Assembly: GCF_001908205.1 (NCBI RefSeq)
Contig: NZ_LGHL01000048.1
Coordinates: 1-64,000 of the forward strand
Reading direction: 5' to 3'
Length of the DNA stretch: 64,000 nucleotides
DNA from: Bradyrhizobium sp. NAS80.1
GTDB taxonomy: Bacteria; Pseudomonadota; Alphaproteobacteria; Rhizobiales; Xanthobacteraceae
The notes beneath the pieces are model-generated. The model saw nothing but the letters and a program-made list of their open reading frames with translations, was not told the DNA's origin and ran no database searches. Shown one piece after another: positions 8,157 to 17,090 of this stretch (within the stretch, counting starts at the first letter, position 1; every line of letters begins with the position of its first letter). The position numbers and the translations under genes were made by a program.

Positions 8157-9224
8157 CTATGCCCGCTGCGGTCGCGGCATGCCGGCGCGGTCGACGAGCA
8201 AATCCGTGAGCGCTGCGCCCAGCCACATGCCGCCGAGAACGAGCCAGGCTGTGAGTGCGAACACCGAGGCGCCGATCACGCCGGCGCCGACCGCGCAGCC
8301 ACCGGCGAGCATCGCGCCGAACCCCATCAGCACCGCGCCGAGCAAATAGCGCCGCATGCCGAGCCCGTCCGAAAACCCCTCGAGCTTCAGTTCATCAGCG
8401 CTCGTTGCGGCGACGAACGAGCCGAGGAACACGCCGGGAATGATGCCGAGATCGAAACCGAGCCGGAGCTGCGCGCTGTTCAGCACCAGCATCAACAATT
8501 CAGCCGATGGTCCGCTGAAGGTGAGACTCTTCAACGTCACCGGCGCGAAGGACGCCTGCGAGAGCTGGTAGGTGAAGAGCCAGCCTGCCACCACTGCCGC
8601 GCCGGTTGCGAGCGCGGACAGGATCAGGCGGCGCGGCAGCTGGCTGCGAAAGGCGAAGGCGAGCCCCGCGATCAACCACAATCCGCCGAATGCGAGCTTC
8701 TCGGGCGTGCCGGCGCCGAAGACGGCCATGATGTCGCGCGAGGGGCCGCCGTCGACCAGCCACAGATTAGTCACCCATTCGCGCGCGGGCGACAGCAGGC
8801 CGCGATAAGAAGCCTGCGCGGTGACCGCAAACACCAGACCCGACAGCAGCGCTCTGAGATTGCCGTTGGCCGAGAGCACGAGCAGCCGGCTGGCGCAGCC
8901 CCGTGCGAGGATCATGCCGCAGCCGAACATCACACCACCAACGAGCGCGCCGGAGATGCTGCCCTGCTGCGCGAGCTGGCGCGCCTCCGACACGTCGAGC
9001 CAGCGGAGCGCGACCAGCGCTTGCGTGCCCACCAGCGCCGCCGCAAAGGTCAGGAGCCAGATCGCCAGGCGCGGCCCGCCCTCGCCGCGGGAGAATTCGA
9101 CGGCGGCGGCGCGCAGGCAGAAGCGGCTGCGCTGGGCGAAGAACCCGAAGACGCCGCCGACCAGGAGACCGGCGAGCCATGACAGCCGGTCTTCCCCCAG
9201 GAAATCGATGACGGTGGTCAGCAC
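8157..9224 (-). CDS. YeeE/YedE-family membrane protein, probable thiosulfate/sulfur-compound importer
   Basis: A 355-residue inner-membrane protein with about nine to ten hydrophobic segments. It has the two-fold repeated YeeE/YedE pattern with conserved cysteines (GCGMILARGCASR near 102-114 and AGGCAVGAG in the second half). The family includes TsuA-type thiosulfate importers and SoxT. It is the last gene of the long minus-strand sox operon, so it should handle a sulfur compound. The start is a GTG with GAGG 7 bases upstream. The gene ends 6 bases from the convergent bioB stop, so no terminator separates them. Confidence 0.85.
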   Translation of the reverse strand: MLTTVIDFLGEDRLSWLAGLLVGGVFGFFAQRSRFCLRAAAVEFSRGEGGPRLAIWLLTFAAALVGTQALVALRWLDVSEARQLAQQGSISGALVGGVMFGCGMILARGCASRLLVLSANGNLRALLSGLVFAVTAQASYRGLLSPAREWVTNLWLVDGGPSRDIMAVFGAGTPEKLAFGGLWLIAGLAFAFRSQLPRRLILSALATGAAVVAGWLFTYQLSQASFAPVTLKSLTFSGPSAELLMLVLNSAQLRLGFDLGIIPGVFLGSFVAATSADELKLEGFSDGLGMRRYLLGAVLMGFGAMLAGGCAVGAGVIGASVFALTAWLVLGGMWLGAALTDLLVDRAGMPRPQRA

Positions 9225-9330
9225 GGCCGCCTCAGTGTTGCATTGAGGTCTGGCAATCTACCGTGCGGCATGGCCTCGCTGTATGAGCCAGATCAAGCTC
9301 GGCCAATCTGTAGGAGATTTCTGCGCCCGG

Positions 9331-9774
9331 TCAGGGACGCAGATAGGCGTATCCCTGCTGTTGCAGCTCGGCGAGCCGCACCACGCCGCCCTTCTCGGCG
9401 ACCACGAAGCCGGGCGTGAGGTCGTCGAGCTTGACGCCCTGCGCCTTCATCGTGTTGGCGCAGGCGTCAAATCCGACGCCGGCATCGGCGAGCTTCTTCA
9501 TCATCGCAATGGTGTGGTCTTCGGCGGCGAGCGCGTGGAAGGCGCGCAGCGCGGGCCCATGCACGACCAGCCTGATGTCGGCCTTGCCTGGCCCGCCGAC
9601 GCCGTCGACGTGGTTCTGGAGATTGCCGAGAACGAAGATGACGCGGTCGGCATCGGCGAGGTGATAAACGACGCGCTGCCGCGCCGGCGTTTCCGTCGCC
9701 GCGGCCGCTTCGCGCACCGCGAACGCGCCAAATAGTCCGGCAAGGCTCGCGCGAAGCATGGATCGACGCTGCAT
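9331..9774 (-). CDS. DsrE-family protein with an export signal
   Basis: A 147-residue DsrE/DsrF-like protein. An N-terminal arginine pair and hydrophobic stretch (MQRRSMLRASLAGLFGAFAV) point to export. The mature part shows the family's alternating fold (VVYHLADADRVIFVLGNLQNHVDG, IRLVVHGPALRAF, GVGFDACANTMK). C111 or so in DACANT is the only likely sulfur carrier. DsrE-type proteins bind or move sulfane sulfur. It sits with a second DsrE protein and a hydrolase downstream of soxD. The exact role is unknown. Confidence 0.8.
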   Translation of the reverse strand: MQRRSMLRASLAGLFGAFAVREAAAATETPARQRVVYHLADADRVIFVLGNLQNHVDGVGGPGKADIRLVVHGPALRAFHALAAEDHTIAMMKKLADAGVGFDACANTMKAQGVKLDDLTPGFVVAEKGGVVRLAELQQQGYAYLRP

Positions 9775-9783
9775 GGTCCCTCC

Positions 9784-10689
9784 CTATCTTGTCTGCTTGA
9801 TGAACTCGGCGATCCGATCAGCCACATCTTCCGCGAACAGGTCGCGGAAGAAATGATCGGCGTCCTCGATTTTCTCGAGCTTTATCCTGCCGCCGCTCGA
9901 ATCGGCCGACGGCGCGAAGGATGCTACCACATCGGGCACGACCGTATCCTTGGTTGCGGCGAGCACCAGCACAGGCAGCTTGAGCCGCGCCACCAGCGCC
10001 GCAGTGTCCTGGCCGGCGTCGGCCGCGTAGAAGGACGCAAAGGCGCGCGCAGTCACCACGGCGTTACGGCAATAGATGAAGCCCGGCACGTCCATCCACT
10101 CTCCGCCGCGCCCCGCCGCGACTTCCTTCGTCGCCTGCTCCAGGAACGGTTCGAGGAGCTTGCCATAGGTCTGGGCATATGAGGCGCGCAGATCGGCCTC
10201 CGCTCTCGCCGTCACCGGCGCCAGCAGGACCGCACCCGCCACCGGCGGAGCCTGGCTCGCCGCCAGATAGCGCGCGACCTGGTTGCCGCCGCGCGAATGG
10301 CCGAACACGTAGACCTGGCTCGACAGGCCCCTCACGCGGTTCACCCAAGCGCCGATCTCGGCGGCCGCATCATCCGCGACATAGTCATGCCGCGTGGCGC
10401 AATCGTACATGCCCCTGCGGCGATCAACTCCCAGCGACAGCGTATGAGCCAGCGAGGCGATGCCGCGCTGCTCGAGCGCCTTCGCAACGCCCTGAATGAC
10501 CTCCATGTCCTTGTGGGCGAGCGTGCCATGGGTCATCACGACGAGCGGCGTGTCCGGTCGCATCGATGCGGGCGTGCGCAAGGTCGCGAGCGTCGTTCGC
10601 CCGCCAACCGAGAGCTCGAGCTCCTGCTCGCCCGCGCCCGCAGGCTGCGAAAGCACGAACAAGATAGCCAGTGCCGTCAACCATTGCAT
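9784..10689 (-). CDS. Exported alpha/beta hydrolase
   Basis: A 301-residue alpha/beta-hydrolase-fold protein with a signal peptide (residues 1-19, cleaved near PAGAG-EQ). The nucleophile elbow is GHSRGG. An acid is expected in LVLAATKDTVVPD and the histidine in DADHFF. The HGTLAHKDMEV segment after the first strand forms the oxyanion region. It lies between the two DsrE genes in the sox operon, which suggests a role linked to periplasmic sulfur metabolism, perhaps thioester or sulfur-compound hydrolysis. The substrate cannot be told from sequence. Confidence 0.8.
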   Translation of the reverse strand: MQWLTALAILFVLSQPAGAGEQELELSVGGRTTLATLRTPASMRPDTPLVVMTHGTLAHKDMEVIQGVAKALEQRGIASLAHTLSLGVDRRRGMYDCATRHDYVADDAAAEIGAWVNRVRGLSSQVYVFGHSRGGNQVARYLAASQAPPVAGAVLLAPVTARAEADLRASYAQTYGKLLEPFLEQATKEVAAGRGGEWMDVPGFIYCRNAVVTARAFASFYAADAGQDTAALVARLKLPVLVLAATKDTVVPDVVASFAPSADSSGGRIKLEKIEDADHFFRDLFAEDVADRIAEFIKQTR

Positions 10690-10707
10690 CAGCGGCTATT
10701 TCCTTTC

Positions 10708-11172
10708 TTACGGCCGGACAACCGCCCAGCCCTTTTCCGCCAGATCCATCAAAGCAGCAACACCGACCTGGGTGACGCTGACGCCCTCGATCAGCGGAGG
10801 TCGCCTGCCCTCCTTCACCGCAAGCGTCTCCAGCGTATTGCCGCAGCCGATGAAGCTTACATTGGGCATCGATTTCAAGAAATTTGCCAGGCGCTCCTTC
10901 ACCGGCGAGCGGTCTTCGAGCACCATGTCGAGGCCGCCGTTGAAGGCGACCACCACGATCTCGACATCCTCGCCCTGTCCCGAATAATGCCGCGAGACAT
11001 TGGCTGCAACATCGAGAACGGCGCGCATCTTGGCCGGATCGTCGTCGCTGATCTGAAGCGCAAGCTTGTGCGGCTCAGCCGCTCGGGACGGGACGGCCAG
11101 AGTTGTCGCAATGAAGGCAGCCGCGACGAGACCGCGAAGCAATCCGCGGCGGCTGGCCCGGCCGCGGCTCAC
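10708..11172 (-). CDS. DsrE-family protein with a twin-arginine-like signal
   Basis: A 154-residue protein with the signal MSRGRASRRGLLRGLVAAAF followed by a DsrE-like domain (KLALQISDDDPAKMRAVLDV, IVVVAFNGGLDMV, NVSFIGCGNTLETL). The cysteine in IGCGNT is the probable sulfur-binding residue and corresponds to the one in the other DsrE protein. It starts with a GTG that overlaps the soxD stop by 4 bases (GTGA), so translation is coupled to soxD. The two DsrE copies differ widely and probably have separate roles. Confidence 0.8.
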   Translation of the reverse strand: MSRGRASRRGLLRGLVAAAFIATTLAVPSRAAEPHKLALQISDDDPAKMRAVLDVAANVSRHYSGQGEDVEIVVVAFNGGLDMVLEDRSPVKERLANFLKSMPNVSFIGCGNTLETLAVKEGRRPPLIEGVSVTQVGVAALMDLAEKGWAVVRP

Positions 11173-11861
11173 TCCACGCCCCGCGGCTTTCCGTTCTTGC
11201 TATCCTCAGGAGTCACGTCGATGACGGCGGCGCGCGCGGTGATCTTCACCGGCGCGATGCAATCCTTCATGCAGGGGTCCTTCTGCCAGAAGGATTTCTC
11301 GCTGGTGGCGCGATCGTCCATCACAAAACCCTGCTCGTTCGGCATCTTGATCGTGGCAAGGTTCTTGTTGTTCAGCTCGAAGTTCTGGTCGGTGACGACG
11401 TCGTTCAGGTAAAGGACATAGGCGACCAGCGCATAATACTCATCGACGGAGAACGACTCCGCATTGCCGTAGGGCATGGCGTGACGGACGTAGTCGAACA
11501 CGGTCGAAGCGTAGGGCCAGTAGGAGCCCACCGTCTTGACCGGGTTGTCAGAGGTCAGCGAGCCCTTGCCGCCGGCCAGCACCGGCCAGCGGCCGTTGCC
11601 CTCGCCGAACTCGCCGTGGCAGGTCGAGCAATTGTCCATGAAGAGCTTCTCGCCCTGGGTGACCGTACCCTTGCCGTCCGGCAGGCCCTGGCCGTCAGGC
11701 CGCACGTCGATATCCCAGCCGCGGATTTCGTCCGCGGTCGGCGCCCGGCCGACGTGATAGCGCGGGCCGCCCTTGGCATCCGGCTTCTGTTGCGCGAGTG
11801 CCGGTGCGCTCACCGCGCAGAGGAGCAGCGCCGCTGCAATGACCTTAAGCGACTTCGACAT
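11169..11861 (-). CDS. soxD: SoxD, cytochrome c subunit of sulfane dehydrogenase
   Basis: A 230-residue periplasmic cytochrome c. It has a signal peptide (1-23, ALA-QQ), one heme motif C78-S-T-C81-H82 and a probable axial methionine in HAMPYGN. With SoxC it forms the SoxCD enzyme that oxidises the sulfane sulfur held on SoxY. Many SoxD proteins carry two hemes; this is the short one-heme form. The ATG at 11861 lies inside the 3' end of soxC (17-bp overlap) with GAGG upstream. The longer open frame to 12017 lies wholly within soxC and is a shadow. Confidence 0.92.
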   Translation of the reverse strand: MSKSLKVIAAALLLCAVSAPALAQQKPDAKGGPRYHVGRAPTADEIRGWDIDVRPDGQGLPDGKGTVTQGEKLFMDNCSTCHGEFGEGNGRWPVLAGGKGSLTSDNPVKTVGSYWPYASTVFDYVRHAMPYGNAESFSVDEYYALVAYVLYLNDVVTDQNFELNNKNLATIKMPNEQGFVMDDRATSEKSFWQKDPCMKDCIAPVKITARAAVIDVTPEDSKNGKPRGVE

Positions 11862-13113
11862 TCTCGACCTCACCATTGGCCTGTACATGCCAGGTCTGGA
11901 TGCCATTGTTGTGATAGATGGAGTTGACGCCGCGGATCTTGCGCAGCTCGGCCTTGCTCGGCTGCACATAGCCGGTCTCGTCCTGCACGCGCGACTGCAA
12001 GAGCAGCGGCTCGCCATTCCAGTCGAACTCGTAGTAGAAGCGCGTCAGCGCCTTGTCGAGAACGGGCCCATCGAGCCGCGCCGGCCACCAGTTGCGGCCG
12101 CCGTCGAGCGAGACGTCCACGCGCTTGACCTTGCCGTTGCCGCTCCAGGCAAGCCCCGAGACGACGGTGAAACCCTTGCCGTGCTTGATCGGAGCCTGCG
12201 GGCTCGGGCTCGTGATCACCGACTTGGCGTCCATCGCCCAGGTGAACCGGCGCGCCTTGCCGTTCGGCATGAGGTCCGTGTACTTCGACGTCTCCTCGCG
12301 GGTGTGCCAGGGCTGATCACCCACCTTGATGCGGCGCAGCCACTTGATCCAGAGATTGCCCTGCCAGCCGGGCACCACGAGCCGCATCGGATAGCCCTGT
12401 TCGGGATAGAGCGCCTCGCCGTTCATCTTGTAGGCGATGATGCAATCGTCGAGCGCCTTCTCGATCGGCAGGCTACGATCCATTGCGGCGGCATCGGCAC
12501 CTTCGACCAGCAGCCACTTGCCGTTGCTCTTGACGCCGGCTTCCTCCAGAAGCGTGCGCAGCGAGACGCCGGTATACTGCACGCAATGGATCATGCCATG
12601 GGTGAACTGGCAGCCATTGAGTTGGGCGCCACGCCACTCCATGCCTGAATTCGCCGCGCACTCCATGAAGTGAATGCGATTGACACGCGGATAACGCTTC
12701 AGCTCCTCCAGCGTGAGGATCAGCGGCCGCTCCACCAACCCATGGATCATCAGGCGATGATCGGCCGGATCAATCTCCGCAATACCGCCGTGGTGGCGCT
12801 CGAAGCAGAGGCCGTTCGGCGTGATGATGCCTTCGAGCTCGTGCAGCGGGGTGAAGCTCACCGAGGACTCGCGCGAGGCGGTCAGCCATTCGACGTCGCG
12901 CCGGATGACCTCCTTCTCGAATTTCGACGGTTTGCCATAGGGGCGCACAGCGACGCCTTCGCCGAGCGCCTTGGTCCATTCCGGCACGTTGGGCGGCTGG
13001 TTTGCCGGATTGCCACCGGCAATAGCAGGCTTCGCCAGCATCGACGCCGCGACGCCGGCGCCAGCGGCCAGGAAATTGCGTCGGGACTGCCGGGGACTGT
13101 CCATCTTCGACAT
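11845..13113 (-). CDS. soxC: SoxC, molybdenum subunit of sulfane dehydrogenase
   Basis: A 422-residue sulfite-oxidase-family protein. The twin-arginine signal is QSRRNFLAAGAG (9-20), giving export of the folded enzyme with cofactor. The conserved Mo-ligand cysteine is C152 in FMECAANSG. A C-terminal Mo-co dimerisation domain spans about 295-405. It pairs with SoxD, whose gene overlaps its end. It starts 7 bases downstream of the soxB stop. An internal ATG three codons in is an equally good start. Confidence 0.95.
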   Translation of the reverse strand: MSKMDSPRQSRRNFLAAGAGVAASMLAKPAIAGGNPANQPPNVPEWTKALGEGVAVRPYGKPSKFEKEVIRRDVEWLTASRESSVSFTPLHELEGIITPNGLCFERHHGGIAEIDPADHRLMIHGLVERPLILTLEELKRYPRVNRIHFMECAANSGMEWRGAQLNGCQFTHGMIHCVQYTGVSLRTLLEEAGVKSNGKWLLVEGADAAAMDRSLPIEKALDDCIIAYKMNGEALYPEQGYPMRLVVPGWQGNLWIKWLRRIKVGDQPWHTREETSKYTDLMPNGKARRFTWAMDAKSVITSPSPQAPIKHGKGFTVVSGLAWSGNGKVKRVDVSLDGGRNWWPARLDGPVLDKALTRFYYEFDWNGEPLLLQSRVQDETGYVQPSKAELRKIRGVNSIYHNNGIQTWHVQANGEVENVEVA

Positions 13114-13119
13114 CGTTTC

Positions 13120-14811
13120 TTACGCTCCGGTCACTTTGACAGCTCTGTTGGGTTCGAGGCGAACCGCCTTCTGTCGGGTCAGATAATTCGCAATGACCTC
13201 CCAGATCGGCGGCCCTTCAGTGCCTTCATTGACACTGGCCCAGCCGGCGACCTGATATTCCCTGTTGGGATCGATCGGCGTATCGGTCTTGAGCACCCGC
13301 ATATCCGAGATGCGGCTGCCTTGCGGCTTTGCGACGTCGATCGCGTAGGAGAGTCCGCCGATGCGAACCATGTCGCCGCCCTGCTGATAGTAGGGGTCGA
13401 CGTTGAAGAGATTGTCGGCGACGTCCTCGATGATTTCCTTGAGGCGCGCGCCCGTCATGCCCATGCGATAAACCGCAGGATAGGTGATCGCGGTCGCGTT
13501 GGTGACGTCCTCGAAGGTGATGTCCTGTCCGGGCAGCACGCTGGTGCCCCAGCGGAAGCCCGGGGAGAGCGCGATCTCGGCGTCGCGCTCCTGCAGTAAC
13601 GCCTGGCAGATCAGGTCATCGAACGTGCCGTTGAAGTTGCCGCGCCGGTAGAGCAGCGTGTCGGTCCTGCCCAGCACCTTGGCAAGGTCGGACGCGAAGG
13701 GCTTGCGCACTTCGGCAATCTTCGCAGCCATCTCCGCATCGGCCGAAATCACGTCGGAAAACAGCGGGATCAGCTTGTAGCGGTAAGCCCTGACCTCGCC
13801 ATCGCGGACGTCGAGGTCCAGCCGCGAGACGAACTTGCCGGACGAGCCCGATGCGATCAGCAGGGTCTTTCCGACCTTCACGGCCTCGGGCAGCGCGTCA
13901 TGGGTGTGTCCGGTCAGGATGACGTCGATGCCCTTGACGCGGCTCGCAAGCTTGCGGTCGACATCAAAGCCATTGTGCGAGAGCAGCACGACGAGCTGTG
14001 CGCCGTCCTTGCGCGCCTTGTCGACCTGCGCCTGGACATCCTCCTCGCGTACACCGAAGGACCAGTTCGGAATCATCCAGCGCGGATTGGCGACCGGCGT
14101 ATAGGGAAAGGCCTGGCCGAGCACCGCGATCTTGACGCCGCCACGCTCGATCATGGTCGAAGCATCGAATGCGGCCTCGTTCCATTCGGTGTCACGGATG
14201 TTGAGACCGAGGAACGGGAAGCCAAGCCCCTCGATCGCCTGCTTTACCCGTTCGGTTCCGTAGGTGAACTCCCAGTGCCCGGTCATGGCGTCGGGCTTGA
14301 GCAACTTCATGCAGTCGATCATGTCCTGGCCGCGCGTCTTCAGCGACGACCATGATCCCTGCCAGGTGTCGCCACCGTCGAGCAGCGCGACCTTGTCGCC
14401 GCGCTCTGCGCGGATCGCCTTGATCACCGTCGCGGCGCGATCGAGACCGCCAATCCGGCCATAGGTCTTGGCCAGCGCCTCGAAATCCTCCGACGTCAGC
14501 GCGTAGGCCGCCGACGAGCCGGGCGCGATCCCGAAGCGGGTCAGGAAATCCTTGCCGGTGACGTGTGGCGGAAGCCCCTTCGCCTCGCCCACGCCGAGAT
14601 TGGTCGAGGGCTCGCGGAAATAGAGCGGCATGAGCTGGCCGTGAATGTCGGTCACATGCACCAGCGTGACGTTGCCGAGCGGCTCGAACGCGAGCAGCTC
14701 CTTCTCGGTCAGGCGCTGCTGGGCAACCGCCCGCGTCAGACCGGAAGTGACGCCGGTCGAAAGTGCCGCCGTTGCCGCAGCAACCTGAATGAACTCGCGG
14801 CGAGAGATCAT
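13120..14811 (-). CDS. soxB: SoxB, thiosulfohydrolase
   Basis: A 563-residue enzyme that hydrolyses the terminal sulfonate from SoxY-bound thiosulfonate. The metal-binding motifs of the 5'-nucleotidase-like fold are present in order: HVTDIHGQ, LLDGGDTWQGS, GHWEF, LLSHNGFD and LTGHTHD. The twin-arginine signal ISRREFIQVAA directs it to the periplasm. The ATG at 14811 has AGGAG 9 bases upstream. A TTG two codons earlier (14817) is less likely. Confidence 0.97.
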   Translation of the reverse strand: MISRREFIQVAAATAALSTGVTSGLTRAVAQQRLTEKELLAFEPLGNVTLVHVTDIHGQLMPLYFREPSTNLGVGEAKGLPPHVTGKDFLTRFGIAPGSSAAYALTSEDFEALAKTYGRIGGLDRAATVIKAIRAERGDKVALLDGGDTWQGSWSSLKTRGQDMIDCMKLLKPDAMTGHWEFTYGTERVKQAIEGLGFPFLGLNIRDTEWNEAAFDASTMIERGGVKIAVLGQAFPYTPVANPRWMIPNWSFGVREEDVQAQVDKARKDGAQLVVLLSHNGFDVDRKLASRVKGIDVILTGHTHDALPEAVKVGKTLLIASGSSGKFVSRLDLDVRDGEVRAYRYKLIPLFSDVISADAEMAAKIAEVRKPFASDLAKVLGRTDTLLYRRGNFNGTFDDLICQALLQERDAEIALSPGFRWGTSVLPGQDITFEDVTNATAITYPAVYRMGMTGARLKEIIEDVADNLFNVDPYYQQGGDMVRIGGLSYAIDVAKPQGSRISDMRVLKTDTPIDPNREYQVAGWASVNEGTEGPPIWEVIANYLTRQKAVRLEPNRAVKVTGA

Positions 14812-14838
14812 GCGCAATGCTCCTGCATGCTCGTCATT

Positions 14839-15660
14839 TCAATTGCGCACCGAGGGCGTCTCGACCGGCAGGCCGATGCCGCGCCAGGCGACATAGAGCT
14901 CGAGCGCGACAAACTCATCCGACAAGGGCTTGAACGGCTCGGCACGCACGTCGAACATGCAGCCTTCGAAACGCTCGTGCAGCGGCACCAGACGCTGGTC
15001 GCGCAGCCGATAGGTCGGAAAGCCGTTGGTCTGGCCCTGGCTCAGGAAATCGGCGCGCATGAACTTGCCGTTGTTGCGCTCGTGACAGGATTCGCAGGCG
15101 AGATCGAGCTGGCCGTAGCGCGTGTAATAGATCTGCTTGCCACGGTCGAACCAGGGCGACATCGGGCCGTCGGCCTTCACCGCCACCGGCATGCCGTGCG
15201 ACTGGTATCGCACGAACGTGGTCATGTCGGTCAGTTCCTGGGATTTGAATTTCCAGGGCTCGGCCTTCATGTGCTCCGTGCGGCAGATGTTGATGCGCTG
15301 CTCGAGATTGACCGGCTTCTTCAGCTTGTCGTCCCATTTCGGCATGGCGGCGCCGACACCCTTCATGCTGGTCTCGGCCTCGCCGTGGCAGCTCATGCAG
15401 GACTTGCCCTCGCTGCCCTCGACCTTCTTCCAGACGTCCGCAGCGCGCTCCACGGCGAGAAAGCCCGGGTTCTCGAGATCGTCGTCCTGCAGCGCACGGG
15501 TTTCCTTGCTGCGAAACTCGTAGCCGGAGATGATGCTCTTGAAGACGTGACCGGGCGGCGCTGCGATGCCCTTGCGCTCGGCGTCCTGCGCGAACGCGCT
15601 GGCCGCAACCGATACGCCGGCGGCGACCACAGCAGCGAGACCGAGATATCGCACTGGCAT
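14839..15660 (-). CDS. soxA: SoxA, diheme cytochrome c of the SoxAX complex
   Basis: A 273-residue periplasmic cytochrome with a signal peptide (cleavage near AFA-QD). Two heme sites are visible: C88-M-S-C91-H92 and C189-E-S-C192-H193. C234 in FEGCMFDVRAEPF is the conserved cysteine that carries the catalytic persulfide and ligates the active heme. With SoxX it couples thiosulfate oxidatively to SoxY. It retains the two-heme form, like Paracoccus SoxA. Confidence 0.96.
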   Translation of the reverse strand: MPVRYLGLAAVVAAGVSVAASAFAQDAERKGIAAPPGHVFKSIISGYEFRSKETRALQDDDLENPGFLAVERAADVWKKVEGSEGKSCMSCHGEAETSMKGVGAAMPKWDDKLKKPVNLEQRINICRTEHMKAEPWKFKSQELTDMTTFVRYQSHGMPVAVKADGPMSPWFDRGKQIYYTRYGQLDLACESCHERNNGKFMRADFLSQGQTNGFPTYRLRDQRLVPLHERFEGCMFDVRAEPFKPLSDEFVALELYVAWRGIGLPVETPSVRN

Positions 15661-15690
15661 CCGTGCCCCTCCCTTGAAGCTTCAGGCGCC

Positions 15691-16017
15691 TTACGCCTTC
15701 AGCGCAACCTTCTCTTCAGCCGTGATCACCGTGCCGTCGTCGTCCGTCCAGGAGAACTTGAACGTTCCGGCCTCGTCCACCTTCGCATCGAACTGGATGT
15801 AGGGATTGGCCGAGATCGCCGGCTCCAGCGCGCAGGAGAACACCGGCTTGCCATTGAACTCGCAGGCGAACTTGTTGATGATCTTGCGCGGCACCGTCTT
15901 ACCCTGCGCGTCCTTGCGCTGGCCCGATTCCATGACGTGCGAGACCAAGGTCTTGATCTGGATGACCTCGCCCTTGGCCGCTTCCTTCGGAAGCTTGATG
16001 CGCGGTTTGTCTGCCAT
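15691..16017 (-). CDS. soxZ: SoxZ, sulfur-carrier partner protein
   Basis: A 108-residue beta-sandwich protein without a signal peptide. It should be exported as a complex with SoxY, which carries the twin-arginine-like signal. Family signatures are KGEVIQIKTLVSHVMESGQR at the start and FKFSWTDDDGT near the end. It holds SoxY so that its C-terminal cysteine arm can visit SoxAX, SoxB and SoxCD. It lies 18 bases after soxY. Confidence 0.96.
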   Translation of the reverse strand: MADKPRIKLPKEAAKGEVIQIKTLVSHVMESGQRKDAQGKTVPRKIINKFACEFNGKPVFSCALEPAISANPYIQFDAKVDEAGTFKFSWTDDDGTVITAEEKVALKA

Positions 16018-16035
16018 CTTCTTTCTCCTAAGCCC

Positions 16036-16488
16036 TTAGCCGCCGCAGCCGCCGATCGTGACCTTCACGGTCTTCTGCTCCGTGAACAGCGAACCGTCGC
16101 TCATCTTCGCGATCGCAACCACGTTCTGCGTGGTCGCGAGCCGGATCCGGATCGAGGCTTCCGCCTTGCCCGACAACGGCGTGAAGGACAGCGTTGCAAC
16201 GCCCGCATTAGGGTTGCCGTCCGCAAGGATCATGACATCCTTGACGTAGGAGTCCGCAGTCATCGGGCTCTCGATGCTGATCGACAGCGGCACCGTGTTG
16301 CCGTTCTCCGCGATCTCCGGCAGATCGAGCGAAATCTTGCCCTTGGCGGGCGCCTTGCCGCCAGTGAACTTCTCGATCCACTTTGCCGCGTCGTTCGTTA
16401 CTTCGGCATCGGCCGCCATGGGCATCAGGGTCAGCATGACGAAGCCGCCCCCGAGCGCAAATGCCTGCCGTCGATTGATGGCTTTCAT
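16036..16488 (-). CDS. soxY: SoxY, sulfur-carrier protein
   Basis: A 150-residue periplasmic carrier. It ends in IGGCGG, and C148 is the residue to which all intermediates are attached during thiosulfate oxidation. The N-terminus INRRQAFALGGGF is a twin-arginine-type signal that would also carry SoxZ. The central beta-sandwich is typical in length. It is followed closely by soxZ. Confidence 0.97.
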   Translation of the reverse strand: MKAINRRQAFALGGGFVMLTLMPMAADAEVTNDAAKWIEKFTGGKAPAKGKISLDLPEIAENGNTVPLSISIESPMTADSYVKDVMILADGNPNAGVATLSFTPLSGKAEASIRIRLATTQNVVAIAKMSDGSLFTEQKTVKVTIGGCGG

Positions 16489-16506
16489 TCCTGATCCTCC
16501 TCGCCG

Positions 16507-16962
16507 TCAGTTCAGCGTCTTGAGAAATGCAATGACGTCCTCGACCTGCGCGGCCGTCAGAATCGACTTGCCGACGAATTCCGGGCGCACGCGGCTCAAG
16601 CCGTCGTTCTTGAAGAACGCCGGCATGACCGTGTCGGTAAAAATGCGCTTGGGGTCGGCGACGATGAGGCGCAATTGCGCCTCGGTGTAGCGGCCGGCCA
16701 CGCCGTCGAGCGATGGACCGAACTCGCCGTGGAATTCCTCGGATTTCAGGCTGGTGACCTGGTGGCAGGCCAGGCAGTTGCCGAGCGTGCGCGCCAAAAA
16801 CACCTTCTTGCCGGCATCGGCATTGCCGGGTGCGCCGGTCAGGGATTTCGGCAGGGAGTCGTTGACGATGTCGAGCTTGATCGGCTCCTTGATCGGCTCC
16901 TGGGCGCAGACGCCTCCAGCCGACAGACACAGTGCAAACGCAGCCGCAAGCGAGCGCCGCAT
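16507..16962 (-). CDS. soxX: SoxX, monoheme cytochrome c of the SoxAX complex
   Basis: A 151-residue protein with a signal peptide (1-20, CA-QE) and one heme motif, C63-L-A-C66-H67. A methionine near DTVMPAF is the probable sixth ligand. It partners SoxA. The ATG at 16962 has AGGAAA just upstream. The open frame extends upstream to 17025 without a ribosome-binding site. Confidence 0.95.
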   Translation of the reverse strand: MRRSLAAAFALCLSAGGVCAQEPIKEPIKLDIVNDSLPKSLTGAPGNADAGKKVFLARTLGNCLACHQVTSLKSEEFHGEFGPSLDGVAGRYTEAQLRLIVADPKRIFTDTVMPAFFKNDGLSRVRPEFVGKSILTAAQVEDVIAFLKTLN

Positions 16963-17025
16963 GTTTCCTACCCTTATGGCGAGGTGACGCCCGCCGTTGA
17001 CCGCGATGGACTCACAGTCCATCAA

Positions 17026-17041
17026 ATTCAGTTATTACGAT
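17026..17041. promoter_or_regulatory. Possible SoxR/SqrR-type operator before soxX
   Basis: ATTC, eight bases, then CGAT: an imperfect version of the ATTC-N8-GAAT palindrome found intact before soxW. It sits in the 128-base gap between soxW and soxX, 64 bases upstream of soxX. The match is partial, so this is a tentative site. Confidence 0.3.
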
Positions 17042-17090
17042 ATGTTGATATGAACGACGACGTCAAGCGAAATTCGCGAAGCGCTCTCAG

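Noticed and set aside
10297..11412. A 371-codon plus-strand frame opposite the hydrolase, DsrE and soxD genes
   Set aside because: Shadow of genes with clear signal peptides, catalytic motifs and coupling.
14563..16494. A 643-codon plus-strand open frame opposite soxB, soxA, soxZ and soxY
   Set aside because: It is the antisense shadow of four well-supported sox genes; its translation is rich in arginine, leucine and histidine and has no domain.
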